64,000 nucleotides of DNA from Physcia stellaris (taxonomy: Eukaryota > Ascomycota > Lecanoromycetes > Caliciales > Physciaceae): contig JABSSW010000022.1 of assembly GCA_018902385.1 (NCBI GenBank), positions 648,485 through 712,484 of the forward strand, read 5' to 3'. Positions 55,792 through 64,000 of the stretch are shown here, piece by piece; within the stretch, counting starts at the first letter, position 1; every line of letters begins with the position of its first letter. A program made the position numbers and the translations under genes. The notes under the pieces are model-generated. The model saw nothing but the letters and a program-made list of their open reading frames with translations, searched no databases and was not told where the DNA came from.

Positions 55792-56706
55792 TCAATCGAC
55801 AATGTTTTGTATTTTTTTAAAATTCATGCGTAAATTTTTCGTTGATAATATGACTTTTAAAAATGAAATTTTCGTTTTAAAAAATTCGCATTTTTTGATA
55901 TCGATTTGAAATTCGACTTTTTTTAATTTTTGAAATATTTGAATGAAATGTCGTTCATGTTTTTTTCGAATTTTATTATAAATGAAAATATCGTTCAAAT
56001 ATATTTGACAAAAATGATTGATATATTCGAACAACAAATCGTTTATGTAATGTTGTCAATTGATTGAATCATTGATTAATTCGAAAAACAATACGTGATA
56101 TTTGTAAATGTTCAATGAACATATAAAAATTGTAAAATTTTCGTTTTGTGAATTTATTCGAAATTTGTTGAAAATCGATATAATGTTTAATTTAAACAAA
56201 AATTTACAATCGATAATTTTAACGAAAATTTTTTCGATTAATGAAATAAAATAATTATTACGTTTGATTATGATGTTCAATTTTCGATAATTCATACATA
56301 AACGAAATTAATCGTTTGATTTGACAACGAATAAAATAAACGAAATATAAAATGTTTTGTTTGAATTGATAAATTTTTTTTGAAAATTTTCATGAAAATA
56401 TTTTTGTAAAATTTCGAATTTTTTAAATGATAGAAAATAAATTCGATTTCGAAACAATTGAATCGATTTTTCAATCAATTCGATTTTGTGATCGTAAAAT
56501 TTATGAAAAAATAATTTATCGATTTTTTTGAAATTGAATACGCTTTCGAATCGTTTAAAAAAGTCAGAAATTTTACGTTTTAATTTTTCAATGATTGTTT
56601 TTATAATTTTAAACGTTTTTTTTGAATTCATATCGAGATCGAATTTCGTTTGAATTAGATTTTCTTTAACGTTGTCAATAATTTCATTTAGTTTTTTCAT
56701 GATCAA
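55792..56706 (-). pseudogene. Gypsy reverse transcriptase with YxDD changed to YLND
   Basis: Frames 56706..56308, 56295..56056 and 56037..55792 read in order through the RT: YDHKIELIEKS, KKFINSNKTFYISFILFVV, FRINSQNENFTIF and the catalytic box QIYLNDIFIYN. The box should be YLDD; the first Asp is Asn (55995..55993), again a GG-context change. The last frame ends IQNIVD then TGA (55794..55792), where Trp is expected before the connection domain. Confidence 0.7.
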
Positions 56707-57587
56707 CGAAAACGTCTTGATTTTTTTTTTCTTTTTGTAAGAAATAAGAATTCAAAATTTCCGAAAATGCGATTCGCATTTCGTCAAGCAATTCGATTAT
56801 CGAAATTCGAATGATTTCGAAAAAAATCAATTTCAATCATTTTACAACTCGATCAACGATAAATTCAACAAATTCATATTTTCAATCGAAATCGATCGAA
56901 TTCGTACGATTGAACAAATAAAATGTAAATAAAAAACAATTGCAAAACGTAATCTGTTTTGTAACGATTAATAAATCAATATATTACATTTCAAATTATA
57001 CATTTTTGATGTCAATAATTCATTAAACTATATTATTTTTAATACGAATTTTACATTCTAATCGCTATCATATTTCAGAATGATGTCATTCGTGTATATT
57101 TAACAGAACACAATTTTGTTGTTTCGTATACATCATGTCGAGTTTTGATAATGATTTGTTTTTTCAATTTGTCGAGAATGTTGATTTATTTTTTTGACTG
57201 ATTTATTACAAGCAACAAATCGAAAAAAATCACAAAAAAAAAATCAAATTTCAAATTCGAATTGTCGAACGTTCGAAATTTGCAATTTCTATTTTATTTA
57301 CTTTTGTTTTTGATTTTGTTTGAAAATTTTTTGTCATGAAAATTATCGAGACAACATCGAATCAATACGAAAAAAAAAATTACAAAAAATGAAAAAAATA
57401 TTGCAAACAAATGAAAAATCAATTTACGCAAAACAACGTGAATCACATGATTCAATTTTCGAATTTAATCAAAATCGCATATATTGAAATTTATTTTAAA
57501 TCAAATAACAATGCGAACAAATTTTGAAACGCAAAAATCGATTTTCATTCAAACAAACAATACATTTGAAACGAATTCAAAATTTTT

Positions 57588-58135
57588 TTGAAAAACGACA
57601 TCGAACGAACAATCACGTTGCAACAAAATTTTTTGAAAAAATATCGCAAACACAAACAAAATCACAATCAATCGATTAAAAATTACAATGTCGAACGAAT
57701 AAATATGTTTGTTGAATTAAAATTCGAATTCAAATTTACGAAAACAATAAAATTCAACGATTTTCGTAACGAATTACGTTTGAAATTTCGCTGCATGCTT
57801 TTTAAAAAAAAGAAAATTTTCACGAAAACGAAATTGTTTGAACGATTCAAACGTATGAAAAACGTTCAAATTTTAAAAAAAAAATTCAAAAATTTCAAAA
57901 AACGTAAAATTTCGTTCGATATTGACAGTTTCGAAAACGAAAACGAGAAATTCAAAATTGCGAAATTCAAAAATAAAAAAATCAAAAATATTAACAAAAT
58001 CAATTCGAATCACGAATCAATCAAGTCGAAAAATATTCGAATGTATCGTTGATTCGTTAACGAATTCAAAAAAATTCAAAACAAAAATAATTGTATAAAT
58101 TGTAACAAATCAAATCATCAAATCGAAATTTGCAC
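57588..58135 (+). pseudogene. Gag of copy A with CCHC zinc knuckle
   Basis: A 154-codon frame (57588..58052) rich in Lys, Phe and Asn, followed in another frame by a CCHC knuckle, C-x2-C-x4-H-x4-C (CINCNKSNHQIEIC, 58092..58133). Nearly identical to the gag of copy B. The frame break lies in an A run. The start codon is a guess; upstream homology was not recognised. Confidence 0.55.
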
Positions 58136-58395
58136 AAACAAAAAAAACAAAATCATTTTCGTTGATCAAATTTTTGAACAATCAAAAAACTAATCGATTT
58201 GATGATTTTCGTTCAAATCGTTAAAAAAAAAAAATTTTCGAATTTCGATTTCGATACGTCGTTTTTTTCAAACATGAGCAAGAATCATGTTAACAAAAAA
58301 AAAACGACGCAAAAAATTTAAAAAATTCGTGATTCGTAAATGCGTCAAAATCAAAATTAACATACAAAACGAAAACAAAATTTGAAACGAATCGA

Positions 58396-59102
58396 AAACA
58401 ATGTTCGATATAAAAACGAAAATTAATTTGATAAATCATGTTTATGCGAAAAAAATTGAATTTTCGTCGTTTTGAAATTTTAAATTGTAATGCAATAACA
58501 ATTGACAATTATCGTTTGAAAACGTATAACGTTTATTTCGTACAATTCGAAATGTTAAACGTCAAAAAAATCAATCGTTTTTTCGAAAAATCGTTTTTGA
58601 TCGTGAATTTGAATTGAAATTTAACGTTAAACATGTTTTGAATACAATTTTCGAAAATCAAAATGAATTGAAACGACAACAATATCAAAATTTGACGTTG
58701 CAAAAAAAAACATTTCATTTTTATCACGAATCGTATCGAAAACATTGAATCAAAACAATTGACAAAAAACGTCATCAATAACGAAATCGAAACGTATTTC
58801 ATGTTCGTACGAATGTATATTGACAAACAATTCGACATGCATGAAATGCACGTTTCAAAACGAATTCAAATAGAATTTGTTTTGACGAAAATGAAAAAAA
58901 ATTCGATATCAAAATCACGCTTTTCGAAATTCTGAAAACGTATGAAAAATTCGATAACGAAAATAAAATTTACGAATTATCGAATCATGATTCAAACGAT
59001 CATGTTATTGATTTAAAAAAAAACAAAAAATCGTCGCATGAATTAATTTATTTTTTGTTTGAAAATGAATTTCGAATATTACGTGTTTACATCGAAAAAT
59101 AT
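58396..59102 (+). pseudogene. Protease and RT-entry remnant of copy A
   Basis: Collinear with 60777..61470 of copy B. It carries the protease-like KTKINLINHVYAKK with an extra A in an A run that shifts frame relative to copy B. It also carries the later FMFVRMYIDKQFDMHEMHV-type block. It ends where copy B starts. Confidence 0.5.
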
Positions 59103-59964
59103 TGTAAGAAATAAAAATTCAGAATTTTCGAAAATGCGATTCGCATCTCGTCAAGCAATTCGATTATCGAAATTCGAATAATTTCGAAAAAAATCAATTT
59201 CAATCATTTTACAACTCGATCAACGATAAATTCAACAAATTCATATTGTCAATCGAAATCGTTCGAATTCGTACGATTGAATAAATAAAATGTGAATAAA
59301 AAACAATTGCAAAACGTAATTTGTTCTGTAACGATTAATAAATCAATATATTACATTTCAAATTATACATTTTTGATGTCAATAATTCATTAAATTATAT
59401 TATTTTTAATACGAATTTTACATTTTAATCGTTATCGTATTTCAGAGTGATGTCACTCGTGTATATTTAACAAAATACAATTTTGTTGTTTCGCATACAT
59501 CATGTCGAGTTTTGATAATGATTTGTTTTTGAATTTGTCGAAAATGTTGACGTATTTTTTGATTGATTTATTACAAACAACAAATCGAAAAAATCAAAAA
59601 AAAAATCAAATTGCAAATTCGAAATATTGAGCGTTCGAAATCTGTAATTTTTATTTCATTTGTTTTTATTTCATTTATTTTTGTTTTTGATTTTGTTTGA
59701 AAATTTTTCGTCATGAAAATTATCGAAATGATTTCGAATCAATATGAAGAAAAAAATTACAAAAAATGAAAAAAATATTACAAACAAATGAAAAATCAAT
59801 TCACGCAAAACAACGTAAATTACATAATTCAATTTTCGAATTTAATCAAAATCGCATACGTTAATATTTATTTTAAATCAAATAACAATGAAAACAAATT
59901 TTGAAACGCAAAAATCGATTTTCATTCAAACAAACAATACATTTGAAACGAATTCAAAATTTTT

Positions 59965-60509
59965 TTGAAAAACGACATCGAACGAACAATCACGTTGCAA
60001 CAAAATTTTTTGAAAAAATATCGCAAACACAAACAAAATCACAATCAATCGATTAAAAATTACAATGTCGAACGAATAAATATGTTTGTTGAATTAAAAT
60101 TCGAATTCAAATTCACGAAAACAATGAAATTCAACGATTTTCGTAACGAATTACGTTTGAAATTTCGCTGCATGTTTTTTAAAAAAAAGAAAATTTTCAC
60201 GAAAACGAAATTGTTTGAACGATTCAAACGTATGAAAAACGTTCAAATTTTAAAAAAAAAATTCAAAAATTTCAAAAAACGTAAAATTTCGTTCGATATT
60301 GACAGTTTCGAAAACGAAAACGAGAAATTCAAAATTGCGAAATTCAAAAATAAAAAATCAAAAATATTAACAAAATCAATTCGAATCACGAATCAATCAA
60401 GTCGAAAAATATTCGAATGTATCGTTGATTCGTTAACGAATTCAAAAAAATTCAAAACAAAAATAATTGTATAAATTGTAACAAATCAAATCATCAAATC
60501 GAAATTTGC
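59965..60509 (+). pseudogene. Gag of copy B with CCHC zinc knuckle
   Basis: A 169-codon frame matching the copy A gag almost residue for residue through KRKISFDIDSFENENEKFK. A small indel then gives a different C-terminus, and the CCHC knuckle (60468..60509) sits in another frame. Lys-rich, probably nucleic-acid binding before decay. Confidence 0.55.
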
Positions 60510-60776
60510 ACAAACAAAAAAAACAAAATCATTTTCGTTGATCAAATTTTTGAACAATCAAAAAACTAATCGATTTGATGATTTTCGTTCAAATCGTTAA
60601 AAAAAAAAAATTTTCGAATTTCGATTTCGATACGTCGTTTTTTTCAAACATGAGCAAGAATCATGTTAACAAAAAAAAAACGACGCAAAAAATTTAAAAA
60701 ATTCGTGATTCGTAAATGCGTCAAAATCAAAATTAACATACAGAACGAAAACAAGATTTGAAACGAATCGAAAACA

Positions 60777-61552
60777 ATGCTCGATACAAAAACGAAAATT
60801 AATTTGATAAATCATGTTTATACGAAAAAATTGAATTTTCGTCGTTTTGAAATTTTAAATTGTGATGCAATAACAATTGACAATCATCGTTTGAAAACGT
60901 ATGACGTTTATTTCGTACAATTCGAAATGTCAAACGTCAAAAAAATTAATCGTTTTTTCGAAAAATCGTTTTTGATCGTGAATTTGAATTGAAATTTAAC
61001 GTTAAACATGTTTTGAATACAATTTTCGAAAATCAAAATAAATTGAAACGATGACAATATCAAAATTTGACGTTACAAAAAAAACATTTTATTTTTATCA
61101 CAAATCGTATCGAAAACATCGAATCAAAACAATTGATCATAAACGTTATCGACAAAAAAATCGAAACGTATTTCATGTTCGTACGAATGTATATTGACAA
61201 ACAATTCGACATGCATGAAATGCACGTTTCAAAACGAATTCAAATAAAATTTGTTTTGATTGAAATGAAAAAAAAATTCGATATCAAAATCACGTTTTTC
61301 GATATTTTGAAAACGTATAAAAAATTCGATAACGAAAATAAAATTTACGAATTATCGAATCATGATTCAAACGATCATATTATTGATTTAAAAAAAAACA
61401 AAAAATCGTCGCATGAATCAATTTATTCATTATTCGAAAATGAATTTCGAATATTACGTGTTTACATCGAAAAACATTTAATTAACGATTTCATTCGATT
61501 TTCACAATTTTTTGCAAAAACGTTCATTTTGTTCGTCAAAAAAAAACGATAA
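60777..61552 (+). pseudogene. Protease and RT N-terminal portion of copy B
   Basis: The frame at 60777 begins MLDTKTKINLINHVY, which matches the retropepsin DTG-A-xINLI active-site region with the Gly changed. It continues AITIDNHRLKTYDVYFVQF. The frame 61067..61552 holds the protease-RT connector and RT entry: NDHIIDLKKNKKSSHESIYS, ENEFRILRVYIEKHLINDF and FILFVKKK. It then breaks in an A run. Confidence 0.65.
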
Positions 61553-62410
61553 TTTACGATTATGTGTGAATTACAAAAATTTTAATGTTTTCACGATAAA
61601 AAATAAATATTTTTTATCGTTAATCGATGAAAATCTAAATAAATTCAACAAAATCGTCAAATATATCAACATCGATTTGATTGCTGTTTATCATCGATTG
61701 CGTATCAAACATGAAAATGAATAAAAACAATTTTTCGTATTCGATATGATCATTTCGAATATAACGTATTTTTTCGATTTCATTAACGTTTCGACGACGT
61801 TTCAAAATTTTATCAATAAAATTTTGCGATTCGTCTCGATATTAACGTTATAATATATTTGAACGATATAATAATTTATTCGATAAACGTCGAAATTCAT
61901 GTCGACGATGTCAAATGAATTTTTGATCGTTTAAAAAAAATAAATTATATATTGTTTTTGAAAAATGCAAATGATTCGTTGACGAAATAAATTTTTTTGA
62001 ATTCGTCGTTTTTTTTTCAAAAAATAAAAATGCAAAACAAAAAAATCGAAATTATTCAACAATGATTTGTATTTCGCAACGTTTTCGACATCATGCAATT
62101 TTTCGACATCGTTAATTTTTATCGACGATTCATTAAACATTTCAATAAAATTGTTGAATTTTTGATCGTTATGCTAAAAAAATCGCAAAAATTTCGAAAA
62201 AATATTCGTAAACGCAAACGAAATCAAAATCGAAATCGCAACAAATTATCGAATATTTACATTTTTTTGATCAACGAAACATTGAAAATTTTCAAACGAT
62301 TTCGCAAAACATTTATCGAAACATTAATTTTACGTCATTTCGATTTCGAACGTGTTATTCGAATCGAAATCGACGTATTCGACAAAATCATCGAAATCAT
62401 TTTATGTTAA
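61512..62410 (+). pseudogene. RT core and RNase H start of copy B
   Basis: The frame 61512..61724 continues NLRLCVNYKNFNVFTIKNKY and IDLIAVYHRLRIKHENE, then TGA (61722..61724) at the invariant Trp of the RT motif EWKTAF; IKTIFRIRYDHFEYNV follows. The fingers/palm beyond are shredded. The frame 62093..62410 gives the RT connection and RNase H start: FFDIVNFYRRFIKHFNKI, FRKTFIETLILRHFDFE and RIEIDVFDKIIEIILC. Confidence 0.65.
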
Positions 62411-63299
62411 CAAAACGACGAAAATCATTGACATTTTGTTGCGTATTTTTCGCGCAAAATGATTTCGATTGAATACGATTACGAAATTCATAACAAAAAA
62501 TTGTTGATTATTGTGATTTCGTTCAAACAATGAAAACATTATTTCGAAAACGCAAAAAAACAAATTTTTGTTTTTATTGATTATCGCAATTTGAAACAAT
62601 TTATGATTATAATTAAATTGTCGTCACGTCAAATTCGATGAATTCAAAAATTGAATCGATAGAATTTTTTAATCAATTATCGTTTCGATAACAAAAATTT
62701 TGTTGACGAATTTTCAAAACGATTTGATCACATGATGATTATTAAAAAAAACGTCGAAAACAATCGTCAAATTTTGAAACAATTGCAAAAATTATTGATC
62801 GCAAACTCGAAACGTTTCGAAAAAATACGAATAAATGCGATCAAAATTATGAATGCGATGCATGTCATGAAACGATTTATAAATGCGATGCATAACATGA
62901 AACGTCGATCGCATTTAAATAATTTAAAAATCGAATCAATTAACGTTGTTTCAAAAACATTTGATTCAAAAAATTCAAAACGAAATCGAATTTCAATCAA
63001 CGTTGTTTCGAAAACATTCGATTCAAAAAATTCAAAAAATTCGAAACATTCGATTGAACAAAAATTAAACGTGACATTCATAAAATGAAAAATTTTTGTA
63101 TTAAAATTAACGATTGTATTTGAATGCGCAATATATAAAATTCGAATACAAATTGCTTTACGAAAAAAAACGATATATAACGATAAATTAACACAATCAT
63201 TGTTGAATTTCGTTCGTGATTTGATCGTTAAAAATCAATTCGTTTTTGAAATATGTCGAAAATTAATTATTTCGAAAACGAAAACAAATCATTGATAAC

Positions 63300-63560
63300 A
63301 CAAAAATGAATTTTTGTATTACGACGACGTCGTTTACATTTCAAAAAATTTGCGTGAAAACGTTATTCGTGTCAATCACGATAATTCGTTCGTTAATCAT
63401 TTCGACATCGAACGAACGTTAAAATTGATACGTCGAAAATATTATTGATCGAATCAAAATTTTATTGAAATTTTTAAAATGCGACAACAAATCAAAAAAC
63501 ATTGTAAAACATGCGTCGTTTGCAAACGAAACAAAATTTCACAACACAAATCATACGACG
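63300..63560 (+). pseudogene. Integrase H2C2 domain remnant of copy B
   Basis: Read by hand: LRENVIRVNHDNSFVNHFDI, IRRKYY then TGA (63446..63448, family YYW), and HCKTCVVCKRNK. The His pair and Cys pair of the integrase zinc-binding domain are intact. The catalytic core would lie to the right, beyond recognisable sequence. The preceding 62732..63088 frame is an unassigned linker with an internally repeated INVVSKTFDSKNS. Confidence 0.55.
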
Positions 63561-64000
63561 AGTTTTTTTTTTCAATTTTTGAATTTAAATGAATTGATTT
63601 TTTCATGAATTTCGTGACGAAACTTTTTTCAAATAAAACGTGAAATGAAACGATTTACGATTCGATTTTAATGATTGTAAATCGTTTAACGAAAATGATT
63701 TATTATATATCAATAATTAAAACGATTTTCGCAAAAATTTGATCGAAATTTTATTTCGCGAAATCATTCGATTTCACGATTTTTCGTCAATCGTTATCGA
63801 CAAAAATTTCATTTTACATTCAAATATAACGACGCGTTGTGTTACGTTTTGAAAATCAAACGTAAATTGTCAATCGTTTTCATTTTCAAATCGATGAACA
63901 AATCGAACGAATGAACAACGTCATAAAACAATTTTTTCGCGTTTCGTCAATTTCGAACAAAATGATTGAATAAAATTGTTGTTCATGATCGAATTCGTTT
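63561..64000. other. AT-rich DNA at the right window edge
   Basis: Continuation of copy B, probably the integrase core, but too decayed to recognise. Same depletion of CC, CT, GG and AG. Confidence 0.4.

Larger units (their letters stand above)
53385..56735 (-). mobile_element. Minus-strand Ty3/Gypsy element fragment (pol), 5' end cut off at 56735
   Basis: Pol is read leftwards from 56706 as RT, RNase H and integrase, then unrecognisable sequence to about 53.4 kb. No gag or protease precedes it; instead the plus-strand element starting TGTAAGAAAT at 56736 abuts. This suggests that the other element inserted into it. The left end and LTRs were not found. Confidence 0.6.
56736..59102 (+). mobile_element. 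Plus-strand Gypsy element, copy A, truncated in the RT entry region
   Basis: It starts TGTAAGAAATAAGAATTC, probably an LTR start, and is collinear with copy B (59103 onward) for about 2.36 kb. It contains gag and protease remnants and stops abruptly at 59102 inside the region just before RT (ILRVYIEK-equivalent), exactly where copy B begins. The rest of copy A may lie beyond copy B outside the window, which would make B a nested insertion. Confidence 0.65.
59103..64000 (+). mobile_element. Plus-strand Gypsy element, copy B, running off the window
   Basis: It starts TGTAAGAAATAAAAATTC (TG at 59103-59104) and carries, in order, gag, protease, RT, RNase H and integrase remnants on the plus strand. 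The 3' LTR is not reached. Relative to copy A, many differences are C/T before pyrimidine, with some at CpA or CpG too. Confidence 0.7.

Noticed and set aside
56736-61470. Tandem segmental duplication as the explanation for copies A and B
   Set aside because: Copy A ends exactly where the presumed LTR start of copy B begins and its pol is missing, which fits insertion of B into A better than duplication.
24361-64000. TGA read as Trp as a genuine alternative code (mitochondrial DNA or a mitovirus-like source)
   Set aside because: The elements are LTR retrotransposons embedded between nuclear intron-bearing genes, and the TGG-to-TGA changes follow from the CpC/GG mutation pattern, which also explains silent changes and the LTR differences.

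Overview
The window is nuclear DNA of a filamentous ascomycete (Pezizomycotina). Short 49-92 bp spliceosomal introns, fungal-type single-copy genes (ULA1, ORC6, RPR2/SNM1, DBR1, QNG1, UBA2, TRM12, an ASI-type RING ligase) and small secreted proteins show this. Class and species cannot be fixed from the sequence. Gene-bearing DNA of ordinary base composition (about 1-24.2 kb and 33.0-47.4 kb) alternates with two extremely AT-rich blocks built from decayed Ty3/Gypsy retrotransposons (24.2-33.0 kb and 47.4-64.0 kb).

Layout. 1-7.9 kb: 3' end of ULA1 (NEDD8 E1), a multi-pass RING E3 ligase, and a secreted M35-like metalloprotease whose zinc motif is altered. 7.9-18.5 kb: gene-poor, with three MITE-like elements, a C2H2 transcription factor whose 5' end lies in a triplicated 170 bp repeat, a small serine-rich hypothetical gene and a small secreted protein. 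18.5-23.8 kb: a compact housekeeping cluster of ORC6, RPR2/SNM1, DBR1 and QNG1. 24.2-33.0 kb: one complete 8.76 kb LTR element (two LTRs, 4 bp target duplication) coding on the minus strand. 33.2-47 kb: UBA2, TRM12, an EF-hand protein, a frameshifted LOG-family gene, a small membrane protein, a large Ser/Thr-rich secreted protein and a secreted hypothetical next to the second AT block. 47.4-64 kb: a C2H2-repeat transposon ORF, a minus-strand Gypsy pol, and two related plus-strand Gypsy copies apparently nested one inside the other.

The most unusual signal is the mutation spectrum of the AT-rich blocks. C survives almost only before A or G; CC, CT, GG and AG are stripped out. This is the reverse of the classical Neurospora RIP preference (CpA). 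The two LTRs of the 24-33 kb element give an internal test: about 24 transitions separate them and every one fits C-to-T before a pyrimidine. A consequence is visible in the proteins. Gln codons (CAA) survive, while conserved Trp codons (TGG) have become TGA, so the retroelement frames stay open from one lost tryptophan to the next.

Ubiquitin-like conjugation recurs among the genes (ULA1, UBA2, the RING ligase), as does RNA processing (DBR1, RPR2/SNM1, TRM12, QNG1). These genes are not contiguous and no functional cluster is claimed. Exon structures were joined by hand from splice signals, phase and family motifs, without transcript data.
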